DNA of 43,818 nt, from positions 1 through 43,818 of the forward strand of contig MSHD01000034.1 of assembly GCA_001941045.1 (NCBI GenBank), read 5' to 3'. A program made the translations under genes and the position numbers. How positions within the stretch are numbered: position 1 is the first letter of the stretch; each line of letters begins with the position of its first letter. Below, piece after piece: positions 32,879-41,017 of the stretch. A model generated the notes under the pieces. The model ran no database searches. It saw only the letters and a program-made list of their open reading frames with translations, and had not been told where the DNA came from. Origin of the DNA: Lachnospiraceae bacterium Zagget2. GTDB lineage: Bacteria > Bacillota > Clostridia > Lachnospirales > Lachnospiraceae.

Positions 32879-34114
32879 TTACCCCCTGTACTTTTTGATC
32901 AGGATGCTCGCATTGTGGCCGCCGAAACCGAGAGAATTCGACAGCGCATAGTCGATATCCATCGTGATGCCATGCCCCTGCACATAGTCAAGGTCGCACT
33001 CCTCGTCCGGATTCTCAAGGCCTCTGGTCACATGGATGTAGGACTCCTGCATCTCCTTCACGCAGGTGATGAACTCCACCGCGCCGGCCGCGCCGAGCAG
33101 ATGGCCGATCATCGACTTGGTAGAATTGACCTTCATCTCCTTCGCATGCTCGCCGAACAAAGTCTTGATCGCGCGGGTCTCGCACAGATCGTTTAAATGT
33201 GTGCTCGTGCCATGCGCGTTGATATACATAATATCGTCGAGCGCCGCGCCGGATTCCTCCACCGCACGCTTCATCGCTACGACCGCACCCATGCCGTCCT
33301 CCGCCGGGGAAGTGATGTGGTAAGCGTCGCTCGACGCGCCGTAGCCGACAACCTCGGCGTAAATCTTTGCGCCGCGCGCCTTCGCATGTTCAAGCTCCTC
33401 GAGAACGACGACGCCCGCGCCCTCTCCCATGACAAAACCGTCGCGATCCTTGTCAAAAGGAATCGAGCAGCGATTCGGGTCTTCAATCGTGGAAAGCGCA
33501 GTCAGCGCCGAGAAACCCGCTACGCCCAGACGGCAGATTGCACTCTCGGTTCCGCCGGACACCATCACGTCCGCGTCGCCGACCTGGATACTGCGGTATC
33601 CCTCGCCGATGGAGTGTGTACCGGTCGCGCAGGCCGTCACCACATTCAGGCTCTTGCCCTTCAGGCCGTAGGCGATCGAGACATTGCCCGCCGCCATGTT
33701 GGAGATCAGAAGAGGCACCATCAGCGGGCTCATACGGCCCGGCCCCTTTGTGACCATCTTCTCATACTCAATCGCGGTGCGCTCCAGACTCCCGACACCG
33801 GAACCGATCGAGCAGCCCACCATGTAGGGATCTTCCTTCGTCATGTCAAGCCCGGAATCCTCGATGGCCTCTTTTGCCGCCGCGACTGCGAACTGCGCGA
33901 ACTTGTCCATTCTCCTGGCCGCCTTCGGATCCATGTACTCCTTCGCCACGAAGCCCTTTACCTCCGCCGCGGTATGTACCTTAAACTCCGTGGAGTCAAA
34001 GCTGGAGATAATCCCGAAACCGTGATTGCCGGCCTTTACATTCTCAAAATAATCATGCACATTCAGTCCCATGGGTGTAATCGCACCCATGCCTGTCACC
34101 ACTACTCTCCTCAT
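32879..34114 (-). CDS. fabF: 3-oxoacyl-ACP synthase II FabF
   Basis: The 411-residue condensing enzyme elongates acyl-ACP with malonyl-ACP. The catalytic triad is visible: Cys in TACATGTHS, His in AHGTSTHLND and His in GHLLGAAGA. Length is typical. Its ATG overlaps the fabG stop, so the two are translationally coupled. Confidence 0.97.
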   Translation of the reverse strand: MRRVVVTGMGAITPMGLNVHDYFENVKAGNHGFGIISSFDSTEFKVHTAAEVKGFVAKEYMDPKAARRMDKFAQFAVAAAKEAIEDSGLDMTKEDPYMVGCSIGSGVGSLERTAIEYEKMVTKGPGRMSPLMVPLLISNMAAGNVSIAYGLKGKSLNVVTACATGTHSIGEGYRSIQVGDADVMVSGGTESAICRLGVAGFSALTALSTIEDPNRCSIPFDKDRDGFVMGEGAGVVVLEELEHAKARGAKIYAEVVGYGASSDAYHITSPAEDGMGAVVAMKRAVEESGAALDDIMYINAHGTSTHLNDLCETRAIKTLFGEHAKEMKVNSTKSMIGHLLGAAGAVEFITCVKEMQESYIHVTRGLENPDEECDLDYVQGHGITMDIDYALSNSLGFGGHNASILIKKYRG

Positions 34115-34854
34115 CAGATCGCTATCCCTCCGTCTACACTGATTACCTGTCCTGTGATATAAGCGCCCTTATCCGACGCCAGATAAGCCGCCATATCCGC
34201 GATGTCCTCCGGCTTTCCAAAATGTCCAAGCGGAATCATGGAAACCGCGGCCTCTTTTGCACTCTCAGGCATCGCCTGCGTCATATCCGTGTCCACAAAA
34301 CCCGGAGCGATCGCATTGACCGTGATCCCACGGCTCGCAAGCTCTCTTGCCACCGTCTTTGTGAGGCCAATGATGCCCGCCTTGGACGCGGCATAGTTCG
34401 CCTGTCCCGCATTTCCCATAATGCCGGACACCGAAGAAATATTGATAATCCTGCCCGCGCGCTGCTTCAGCATCGGACGGCTGACCGCCTTGATCATATT
34501 GAAGCAGCCCTTCAGGTTCGCATCGATGACCGCGTCAAAGTCCGCCTCCGACATCTTCATGATCAGATTGTCGCGTGTGATACCCGCATTGTTTACGAGA
34601 ATATCGAGACGACCGTATTCCTTGATAACCGCCTTGACCATGGCATCCGCATCCGCTGTAACGGCCACGTTGCACTGATACACGCATCCGTCGGCGCCGA
34701 GCGCTTTGATCTCGCCAAGCGTCTGCTCCGCCTTCTCCTTCGAGCCGTTGTAATTCACCACGACCGTGGCGCCTTCCGCCGCCAGCGCAAGCGCGATCGC
34801 GCGCCCGATTCCCTTCGCCGCCCCGGTTACCAGGGCCACCTTTCCTTTCAGCAT
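34114..34854 (-). CDS. fabG: 3-oxoacyl-ACP reductase FabG
   Basis: The 246-residue SDR enzyme reduces 3-oxoacyl-ACP with NADPH. The cofactor motif TGAAKGIG is near the N-terminus, NNAG follows, and the catalytic Ser (ISSVSG) and YAASK complete the set. It lies between fabD and fabF. Confidence 0.96.
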   Translation of the reverse strand: MLKGKVALVTGAAKGIGRAIALALAAEGATVVVNYNGSKEKAEQTLGEIKALGADGCVYQCNVAVTADADAMVKAVIKEYGRLDILVNNAGITRDNLIMKMSEADFDAVIDANLKGCFNMIKAVSRPMLKQRAGRIINISSVSGIMGNAGQANYAASKAGIIGLTKTVARELASRGITVNAIAPGFVDTDMTQAMPESAKEAAVSMIPLGHFGKPEDIADMAAYLASDKGAYITGQVISVDGGIAI

Positions 34855-34858
34855 CCGC

Positions 34859-35785
34859 TTACTCTCCTTTCAACAGGGCTGTGACTTTCTCAAAGTCCGC
34901 CATCGTCTCTATATTATACATCGTCACACTGCGATTAATTTTCCTCATAAAACCGGACAGCGTCTTGCCCGGCCCCATCTCAACAAAGGTATCCACACCG
35001 TCGACGATCATGCGCTCCACCGACTGCTGCCAGCGCACGCTGGACGAAACCTGTCTGCGAAGATAGTCCTTCACATCGTCTCCGGATTTCACATAATCCG
35101 CCGTCACATTGGTAAGATACGGCGTCGCGATCCCGGAAATCTCCACATCCTGTAGCTCCCCGGCCAGCTTCTCACCCGCCTCCTCGAGCATCTTCGAGTG
35201 GAAGGGACCGCTGACGTTCAGACGAATCACCCGCTTCGCCCCGGCATTTTTCAGCGCCTCACCGGCGGCCTCCACGGCCTGCTCCTCCCCGGTAATCACA
35301 ATCTGTCCCGGGCAGTTATAGTTTGCGATGGAAACAATACCCTCCGTCTGCTCACAGATCTCCTCGATCTTCGCTGCATCCATGGCCAGCACCGCCGCCA
35401 TGGCTCCGCCCACCGGCACGGCCTCCTGCATGTAAATGCCGCGCTTTCTCACCACGCGGAAAATATCCGGAAGGCTCATCACCCTCGACGCCGCCAGCGC
35501 CGCATACTCGCCGAGGCTCAGGCCTGCATTGACAGAAGAAGTAATTCCCTGCTCCTCTACAGCCTTCAGAATGGCAATCTCCACGGTCAGCATGCAAATC
35601 TGCGTGTACTCGGTCTGGTTCAGCTTCTCGTTCTCTTCAAAGCAAAGCGCCGGAATGTCCAGTCCTGACGCCGCTGAAGCCGCATCGAACACCTCGCGGC
35701 ACACAGGAAACGCCTCATAGAAATCCTTTCCCATGCCCACATACTGCGCGCCCTGTCCGGGAAATACAAATGCAAGCCCGCTCAT
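34859..35785 (-). CDS. fabD: Malonyl-CoA:ACP transacylase FabD
   Basis: The 308-residue product loads malonyl groups onto ACP. The N-terminal [14 protein letters not shown], the nucleophile Ser in GLSLGEY and the catalytic His in GPFHSKML are present. A FabT-like operator lies 22 bp upstream of its start, and a terminator-like hairpin separates it from acpP, so it may begin its own transcript with fabG, fabF and fabZ. Confidence 0.96.
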   Translation of the reverse strand: MSGLAFVFPGQGAQYVGMGKDFYEAFPVCREVFDAASAASGLDIPALCFEENEKLNQTEYTQICMLTVEIAILKAVEEQGITSSVNAGLSLGEYAALAASRVMSLPDIFRVVRKRGIYMQEAVPVGGAMAAVLAMDAAKIEEICEQTEGIVSIANYNCPGQIVITGEEQAVEAAGEALKNAGAKRVIRLNVSGPFHSKMLEEAGEKLAGELQDVEISGIATPYLTNVTADYVKSGDDVKDYLRRQVSSSVRWQQSVERMIVDGVDTFVEMGPGKTLSGFMRKINRSVTMYNIETMADFEKVTALLKGE

Positions 35786-35806
35786 ATCTACACCTCACTG
35801 AAAAAG

Positions 35807-35819
35807 TTTGATAATCAAA
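35807..35819. promoter_or_regulatory. FabT-like operator upstream of fabD
   Basis: TTTGATAATCAAA fits the FabT (MarR family) palindrome TTTGA-N3-TCAAA. It lies 22 bp before the fabD start. No strong -35/-10 pair is evident nearby. Confidence 0.75.
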
Positions 35820-35838
35820 ATAACAAAATTGAAATACA

Positions 35839-35869
35839 GGCTGCCGCGATATATCAGCCGCAGGCAGCC
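35839..35869 (-). terminator. Hairpin between acpP and fabD
   Basis: GGCTGCC-GCG pairs with CGC-GGCAGCC with one bulged base. On the minus strand it is followed by a T-rich stretch with TATTTC and TTTTG. It probably reduces read-through from acpP into fabD, which would make acpP largely monocistronic. Confidence 0.65.
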
Positions 35870-35905
35870 CTCTCTTTGTCCGCGTATGGATTCCGGCAGC
35901 GCCGC

Positions 35906-36136
35906 TTACTCCACACCCTTGGATTTCAGATAATCCATCACAGCGCCTACCGTCGTGATATTCTCCAGCTCCTCGGACGGAATCTCGATCTCATACTCCT
36001 CCTCGAGCGCCATCACGAGCTCAAACAGATCGAGGGAATCCGCGCCAAGATCCTCTTTAAAAGTCGTCTCTGCGGTGATCTCACTCGCATCCACATTCAG
36101 CTGCTCCGCAACCATCTCTCTGATTTTGTCTAACAT
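35906..36136 (-). CDS. acpP: Acyl carrier protein
   Basis: The 76-residue acidic four-helix protein carries acyl chains on a phosphopantetheine attached to Ser34 in the ADSLDLFEL motif. It has its own near-consensus promoter and a FabT-like operator, which fits the high ACP level that cells need. fabH lies upstream and fabD downstream. Confidence 0.97.
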   Translation of the reverse strand: MLDKIREMVAEQLNVDASEITAETTFKEDLGADSLDLFELVMALEEEYEIEIPSEELENITTVGAVMDYLKSKGVE

Positions 36137-36174
36137 TGTTTTTCTCCTTTATTTCCTTATCCTTTTACGGATGG

Positions 36175-36187
36175 TTTGACATTCAAA
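36175..36187. promoter_or_regulatory. FabT-like operator upstream of acpP
   Basis: TTTGACATTCAAA (TTTGA-N3-TCAAA) overlaps the last base of the -10 element and the predicted start point of the acpP promoter, a position for direct repression. Confidence 0.8.
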
Positions 36188-36215
36188 GTATATGTGCTGA
36201 AAACACGTTTGTCAA
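36187..36215 (-). promoter_or_regulatory. acpP promoter
   Basis: A perfect TTGACA (36210-36215) and TATACT (36187-36192) with a 17-bp spacer on the minus strand, between fabH and acpP. Confidence 0.82.
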
Positions 36216-36223
36216 GGGCTTTC

Positions 36224-37189
36224 TCACCATTCCAGCACGCACGCGCCCCAGGTCAGTCCCGCGCCAAAGCCGGACAGCACAATCCGGTCGCCCGGATGCA
36301 GTCTTCCGCGCTCGTCAAGCTGCGCCAGCAGAATCGGAAGCGAAGCCGCCGATGTATTTCCGCACTCATCCATATTCATCGGGAATTCCTCCTCGGCCAT
36401 GCCGAGTCTTTTCGCCACCGCCTGAATAATCCGCTTATTTGCCTGGTGCAGAATAAACAGATCAATCTCCTCCGGCTTCAGCCCCGCTTTCGCAAGCGCG
36501 TCCTCGATACACTGCGGAACCGTGCGCACCGCAAATTTGAATACTTCCTGGCCATCCATCTTCAGATAGCCGCATTTCTGTCCCTTCGCACGAAGCGGAT
36601 TCTCATTCGGTCTTCCCTCGCAGAAAAGCACATCCCACTTCTCACCGTTGCTGCCAAGCGACTGCGAAAGCAGGCCGCCGTTCTCAGAGGCCGTCACAAG
36701 CGCTGCCCCCGCGCCGTCTCCAAAGAGAACGCAGGTAGTGCGGTCCGTCCAGTCCACAATCTTCGAGAGCGTCTCCGCCCCGATCAGCAGTGCATTCCGA
36801 TAAGTACCGCTCTCAATAAAAGCCTCCGCGACATGCAGCGAGTAGAGAAAACCGGAGCAGGCCGCATTGATGTCAAATGCAAGCGCATGCTTCGCGCCGA
36901 TCTCCTTCTGCACCTGACAGGCTGTGCTCGGCGTATCCATATCGCCTGTGATTGTCGCCACGATCAGCAGCTCCACATCCTCCGCCCGGAAATTCGCCCT
37001 TTCAAGCGCCATCCGCGCCGCCTCCGCCGACATGGAGAGCGTCGTCTCCTCCTTCGCCAGATGCCGCGCCCGGATGCCCGTCCGCTCCGATATCCATTCA
37101 TCGCTCGTGTCCACCAGCGTCGCCAGATAATCATTATCCGCCCGGAAAGCCGGCAGACTGTACCCGGTACCAATTATTTTTGCTCTCAT
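36224..37189 (-). CDS. fabH: 3-oxoacyl-ACP synthase III FabH
   Basis: The 321-residue enzyme starts fatty acid synthesis by condensing acyl-CoA with malonyl-ACP. The catalytic Cys is in NAACSGFLY, His in LHQANKR and Asn in GNTSAASLP. It is the first gene of the fab set and has a perfect consensus promoter plus a FabT-like operator in its leader. Confidence 0.97.
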   Translation of the reverse strand: MRAKIIGTGYSLPAFRADNDYLATLVDTSDEWISERTGIRARHLAKEETTLSMSAEAARMALERANFRAEDVELLIVATITGDMDTPSTACQVQKEIGAKHALAFDINAACSGFLYSLHVAEAFIESGTYRNALLIGAETLSKIVDWTDRTTCVLFGDGAGAALVTASENGGLLSQSLGSNGEKWDVLFCEGRPNENPLRAKGQKCGYLKMDGQEVFKFAVRTVPQCIEDALAKAGLKPEEIDLFILHQANKRIIQAVAKRLGMAEEEFPMNMDECGNTSAASLPILLAQLDERGRLHPGDRIVLSGFGAGLTWGACVLEW

Positions 37190-37206
37190 CTTCTGCCCTC
37201 AATTGC

Positions 37207-37219
37207 TTTGATATTCAAA
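37207..37219. promoter_or_regulatory. FabT-like operator upstream of fabH
   Basis: TTTGATATTCAAA (TTTGA-N3-TCAAA) lies 18 bp before the fabH start and about 14-26 bases after the predicted transcription start, where a bound repressor would block polymerase. Confidence 0.8.
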
Positions 37220-37239
37220 CCATTTTCACCAACTGCGCT

Positions 37240-37268
37240 ATTATAACGGGATATCCCCGCCCTGTCAA
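37240..37268 (-). promoter_or_regulatory. fabH promoter, perfect consensus
   Basis: TTGACA (37263-37268), 17-bp spacer and TATAAT (37240-37245) on the minus strand: an exact vegetative promoter. It directly follows the stop codon of the M23 peptidase gene. Confidence 0.9.
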
Positions 37269-37282
37269 GTGCAATCCACGCC

Positions 37283-38731
37283 CTACTCCAGATACAACAG
37301 CGGATTCACCTGCGTCCCGTTCACCAGAATCTCGAAGTGCAGATGCGCCCCCGTACTGTTGCCCGTATTTCCGCTGAGCGCAATCTTCTCATTCTGCTCC
37401 ACGGTTTCTCCGACTGACACAAGAATCTTACTCAGGTGCGCGTAACGGGTCTGCTTCCCGTCCGGATGCGAGATCGCGATACAATAACCATAACCGCTCG
37501 ACCAGCCTGCACTCACGACCGTACCGCCGCTGGAAGCCCGGACCGTTGTGCCGACAGGCACCGCCCAGTCGACGCCCTTGTGCATCCGTCCCCAGCGCCA
37601 CTTAAACGTGGAGCTCAGCGTACCGCCGGTGACCGGTTTGACATAGGTCGGCGGCGTCTGCGTTCCCTTCTCGATAATCTCGGGAACCGCTTCCACCATC
37701 ACCGTCTCAGCGATCGTTTCCCGATCCGTCTCTGTACCGTTCTTCGAGGAAATCAGCACGGTGACCTCGTGATGGCCGACCTCCGCCTCCTGCAGCACCT
37801 TCGTCTGTGTGGTATACCAGTCGTCGTTTTCAATATACTCGGTCTCTGCGTAGTAGTCCTCCTCATAGGTGGACTGCACCGTAGTGACGATCGACAATTC
37901 CGGCTCCGGCACACTGATGATAATCTCGTCGCCGACATTCAGCGTCGCGTCCCGCGTGAGCCCCTCATTCAGCGCAAGCACCTCATCCACATAATATCCG
38001 CGGCTGTTGGCAATCTCAGAGAGCGTATCCCCGGCCTGCACCTCATAGACCTGATTCTTCTCCGTCTCCTTCGTCACGAGATCAATTGCCTCCGCCACAT
38101 CGGTCAGATCTTCCTCATCAATATATGCCTCGCAGACCTCCACTTTCTCGTAAAAATCCAGGTCCTTCAGACCGTCTTCTTCTCCGAGCTCTTCCTTCGC
38201 GGTCACCTCGACCGTGAAACTGTTCAGCTCGCGGCTCGTATCAGCGACGACCTCGATGCCGAACAGCCCGTCCTCATTATAAGGCTCCATTGCCGCCAGC
38301 AACAGTTCCTCCACCTCATCCATGGAGGAGAGATAGACCGTGAACTCATTGACCTTCACCAGATAATATTTCTGTCTGGCCGTCTTCACCTTCTCCTGAA
38401 GGAGCTCGTAAATCACCTGCTCCAGCTCATCCTCTTCCAGCGTGGAACCGAGCAGACGCGATACGCGCTGATAACTGCACTCCACATTGGCCAACACCAG
38501 CCCGTCCATTTCCCGTGAGACCTGCGCGCGCGCGTCCAGAAACGCATTTTCGACCACGGACTCGTCCGCCACCGCTCCGATGACCTCACCGTCCAGCAGC
38601 ACCTCAAAATAGGTTGCCTCATCGTCCCAGCTGTCCCCCAGAATCGGATGAAAGCATAACATAAGGAAGGCAAAGAGGAACAGCGAGCCTGCGTATTTCA
38701 GTTTCCATCTTTTTCCGAACAGCCGCTTCAT
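37283..38731 (-). CDS. Secreted peptidoglycan endopeptidase: LysM, G5, M23
   Basis: The 482-residue product has an N-terminal membrane anchor or signal (residues about 13-33), a long N-terminal region, a LysM wall-binding domain (VQAGDTLSEIANSRGYYVDE), a G5-like domain (from about residue 275 to 365) and a C-terminal M23 metallopeptidase with the first zinc His-Asp in HKGVDWAVP and the HLHFE motif. It would cut peptide cross-links outside the membrane. The TGA overlaps nothing downstream; its ATG overlaps the flavin reductase stop (ATGA). Confidence 0.92.
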   Translation of the reverse strand: MKRLFGKRWKLKYAGSLFLFAFLMLCFHPILGDSWDDEATYFEVLLDGEVIGAVADESVVENAFLDARAQVSREMDGLVLANVECSYQRVSRLLGSTLEEDELEQVIYELLQEKVKTARQKYYLVKVNEFTVYLSSMDEVEELLLAAMEPYNEDGLFGIEVVADTSRELNSFTVEVTAKEELGEEDGLKDLDFYEKVEVCEAYIDEEDLTDVAEAIDLVTKETEKNQVYEVQAGDTLSEIANSRGYYVDEVLALNEGLTRDATLNVGDEIIISVPEPELSIVTTVQSTYEEDYYAETEYIENDDWYTTQTKVLQEAEVGHHEVTVLISSKNGTETDRETIAETVMVEAVPEIIEKGTQTPPTYVKPVTGGTLSSTFKWRWGRMHKGVDWAVPVGTTVRASSGGTVVSAGWSSGYGYCIAISHPDGKQTRYAHLSKILVSVGETVEQNEKIALSGNTGNSTGAHLHFEILVNGTQVNPLLYLE

Positions 38732-39303
38732 CTGTTACCCTTTTTCTTCCGCACCGAGAAGCCAAAGCTTCCCTTCTTCCTGCCAAGTTCAAAGTATTCA
38801 CCGTGAGAATAAGCGACAAGTCCCGCCCGGTTCAGGTCAAACTTTCCCTTTTCATCGAGATAACGGTCGTCGACTGTCACGCTCACGACCTTTGCCAGAA
38901 AGAGATCATGACTCCCGAGCGGCTTCACCTCCGTCACCCGGCATTCGATATTCACCGGACTCTCGGCAATCCCCGGCACGGCGACTTCCTTTGACGGAAG
39001 TGCCGTCAGATGACATTCACGGAATTTATCCACGTCCCGCCCCGAACGCACGCCGCAGTAATCCGCCGACCGCACCAGATCCTTTGTCACCAGATTGACC
39101 ACAAACTCGCTGGTCTCCTTTATGATATCGTAAGAGTGCCGTTCATGCCGCACCGAGATCGACACCATCGGCGGATCGGAGCAGACAGTTCCCGCCCAGG
39201 CAATCGTGATAATATTGGCCTTCTCCCCCGGTCTTTTGCAGCTCACCATCACTGCCGGCACCGGATACAGCATATTCCCGGGTTTCCATGTCTGCTTCGC
39301 CAT
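38728..39303 (-). CDS. Flavin reductase-like FMN-binding protein
   Basis: The 191-residue product resembles the flavin reductase family (PF01613), a split-barrel FMN-binding fold: PVPAVMVSCKRPGEKANIITIAW, the SVRHERHSYDII region and SPVNIECRVTEV. The basic C-terminal tail (GRKKGSFGFSVRKKKG) is unusual. The partner enzyme is not known. It shares a four-base overlap with the M23 peptidase gene. Confidence 0.85.
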   Translation of the reverse strand: MAKQTWKPGNMLYPVPAVMVSCKRPGEKANIITIAWAGTVCSDPPMVSISVRHERHSYDIIKETSEFVVNLVTKDLVRSADYCGVRSGRDVDKFRECHLTALPSKEVAVPGIAESPVNIECRVTEVKPLGSHDLFLAKVVSVTVDDRYLDEKGKFDLNRAGLVAYSHGEYFELGRKKGSFGFSVRKKKGNR

Positions 39304-39396
39304 CGCGCACTCTCCTCACGTTAGTCCTCAACATGAATCATTGTACTGACTTCGACAGGATTTTACAAGGAAAATCACATTCTTTTCACAAAAAAG

Positions 39397-39432
39397 TCCC
39401 CTCTCACGGTCCACTTTCTCCGCAAGAGGGGA
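39397..39432 (-). terminator. Terminator of the DUF3793-flavodoxin-DUF2325 operon
   Basis: TCCCCTCT (39397-39404) pairs with AGAGGGGA (39425-39432). Read on the minus strand the stem is followed by CTTTTTTG. It lies 14 bp after the DUF2325 stop. Confidence 0.78.
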
Positions 39433-39445
39433 TTCTTTCCTTATT

Positions 39446-39727
39446 TTACGCTACATACTCCTTCAGGATATTTTCAAGTGCCGTGCCGCTGCTCGTGTGG
39501 CAGCGCACGACCTCGACATTCCTGCGCTTTGCCTCGTCAACCGCCGTTTTTACCATCTTGTGCGATACCGTGCTGGTAAAGAGGATGAACAGATCCGGCG
39601 TGCCCATCTGCTTGTCCAGGCTGGCTGACATCTGCGTGAATACCTTTGCTTTACATTTGTAGTTTTTGCATATCTGCATGTACTGACGGACCATGCGGTC
39701 ATGACCGCCCACAATGACGACACTCAT
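39446..39727 (-). CDS. DUF2325 domain protein (chromosomal copy)
   Basis: The 93-residue protein is a single DUF2325 (PF10087) domain: SVVIVGGHDRMVRQY at the start, DLFILFTSTVSHKMV in the middle and a C-terminal HTSSGTALENIL. Function unknown. It is the last gene of an operon with flavodoxin and DUF3793 and ends before a strong terminator. A divergent paralogue lies in the mobile element. Confidence 0.85.
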   Translation of the reverse strand: MSVVIVGGHDRMVRQYMQICKNYKCKAKVFTQMSASLDKQMGTPDLFILFTSTVSHKMVKTAVDEAKRRNVEVVRCHTSSGTALENILKEYVA

Positions 39728-39751
39728 GAAGAAACAGCACCCCCTGTCTTT

Positions 39752-40183
39752 TTATGCACTCGCCAGCTTCTTTCCAAGCTCCATCAGCTTCGCTTCCGCC
39801 TCGTCGTCCGGCGCATCCGTGCAGATCGCATCTTCGCCGCCGAGCACTTCTGCACCGGCCTTCGTGAGGCGATCCACCCACAGGCGCATCCACTCGCCGT
39901 CGCCCCAGCCGTAGGAGCCGAAGAGTCCGATCTTCTTTCCGGCCGCGAATCCCTCAATCTCAGCGGTGAGCGGTTCCACGGTGTCCGCCTCGAGCTCTTC
40001 CTCGCCGAGCGCCGGGCAGCCAAGAGCGAATACGGTCTCCGCCTTCAGATCATCTGCGGTCACCTGATCTACCGTCACGACCTTTGCCTCACCGCCGGCC
40101 GCCTCTACGCCCTTTGCGACGATCCCCGCCATCTGCTCCGTATTTCCGGATTCGCTGTAATAAGCAATCACAATCTGTCCCAT
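39752..40183 (-). CDS. Flavodoxin
   Basis: The 143-residue protein has the FMN phosphate loop SESGNTEQM, the aromatic FMN-flanking loop GSYGWGDGEW and the usual five-stranded alternation of a short-chain flavodoxin. It carries electrons in place of ferredoxin, often when iron is short, which fits the metalloregulator-like operator upstream of the operon. DUF3793 lies upstream and DUF2325 downstream. Confidence 0.94.
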   Translation of the reverse strand: MGQIVIAYYSESGNTEQMAGIVAKGVEAAGGEAKVVTVDQVTADDLKAETVFALGCPALGEEELEADTVEPLTAEIEGFAAGKKIGLFGSYGWGDGEWMRLWVDRLTKAGAEVLGGEDAICTDAPDDEAEAKLMELGKKLASA

Positions 40184-40215
40184 TTTCTTTGTCCTCCTTC
40201 AGTGTTTGATTTCTG

Positions 40216-40773
40216 TTACGCTGACAGTCCTGCCTCACGCGGAACATCCTCCATGGAAAGCAGCCGCAGCAGAGCATCCCGCACGGCCCGGTAAGTCTGG
40301 AAAGTTCTCTTCGCCTTTCTCACGTTCCCATAGACCTTCCAGTAACCGGAACACAGATAATCCTTTCCGCTGTGCTCAATGAAGCCCTTCACATCGCAGA
40401 GCGGGTATCCGAGAAAGACGCCCATCTCATGCGGAAAAGCAGCCGTTCCATCCTTATACGCCGCATAACACTCCCGCAGCCTGAGAAGCATCGCATCAAG
40501 TCCCTCCGCTCCTGCACGGTAGGCGCAGGAATTCAGGAACGCTCTCGTCTGGGGCCAGACAAGCTCTGCCTCCAGACGGTCGCGGCGATACAGAAACCAG
40601 GTGGTTTTGCGCTCGCCGCAGCTTAAGACAAGCGCCTCAATGCCCTCCGGAAGCTCGCCTTCCGTAAAGCCGTCCTGCTCCTCCCGGGCCAGAATCAGGA
40701 GGTTCGACGGCTTGACGTCCGCCAGCACCGGCGCGCACTGTTTTACGATTGTCTCCCATAGCTTTCGTTCCAT
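40216..40773 (-). CDS. DUF3793 family protein
   Basis: The 185-residue protein ends in the DUF3793 (PF12672) hallmark FPHEMGVFLGYPLCDVKGFI followed by GYWKVYGN. The family is common in Clostridia beside flavodoxin and iron-uptake genes; its reaction is unknown. It is first in the operon with flavodoxin and DUF2325, behind a tandem inverted-repeat operator. Confidence 0.88.
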   Translation of the reverse strand: MERKLWETIVKQCAPVLADVKPSNLLILAREEQDGFTEGELPEGIEALVLSCGERKTTWFLYRRDRLEAELVWPQTRAFLNSCAYRAGAEGLDAMLLRLRECYAAYKDGTAAFPHEMGVFLGYPLCDVKGFIEHSGKDYLCSGYWKVYGNVRKAKRTFQTYRAVRDALLRLLSMEDVPREAGLSA

Positions 40774-40789
40774 GTTATGTCCCCATGAG

Positions 40790-40817
40790 TTAGTTTGCGC
40801 TAATTAGTTATTGCTAA
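40790..40817. promoter_or_regulatory. Tandem TTAG-N6-CTAA operator
   Basis: Two abutting 14-bp units, TTAG-TTTGCG-CTAA (40790-40803) and TTAG-TTATTG-CTAA (40804-40817), cover about -3 to +25 of the predicted promoter. The spacing of arms equals that in the first part of the DtxR/IdeR consensus. A metal-sensing regulator is inferred. Confidence 0.65.
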
Positions 40818-40820
40818 CTC

Positions 40821-40849
40821 AGAATACCAGAGCTCAGCCGGAAAAGCAA
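40821..40849 (-). promoter_or_regulatory. Promoter of the DUF3793-flavodoxin operon
   Basis: TTGCTT (40844-40849) and TATTCT (40821-40826) are 17 bp apart on the minus strand, directly upstream of the tandem operator. Confidence 0.6.
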
Positions 40850-40907
40850 GCCTCCTGTCGATAAATTTTCTCAGCAGAGGGATAACCCACAAATTTACAG
40901 AAAAACA

Positions 40908-40936
40908 TTGCCAATGATTTTCAAATATGTTACTAT
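40908..40936 (+). promoter_or_regulatory. Promoter of the acyl-CoA dehydrogenase/Etf locus
   Basis: TTGCCA (40908-40913) and TACTAT (40931-40936) are 17 bp apart, 81 bp upstream of the start codon, in the 244-bp divergent gap that also holds the DUF3793 promoter. Confidence 0.5.
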
Positions 40937-41017
40937 TTCTACTGGATTAGAAGCGGGCGATCTGGTTTTGTGTCTTATCCCCACTTCTTTTACTTTATAG
41001 AAAAGGAGTTTTTCATC

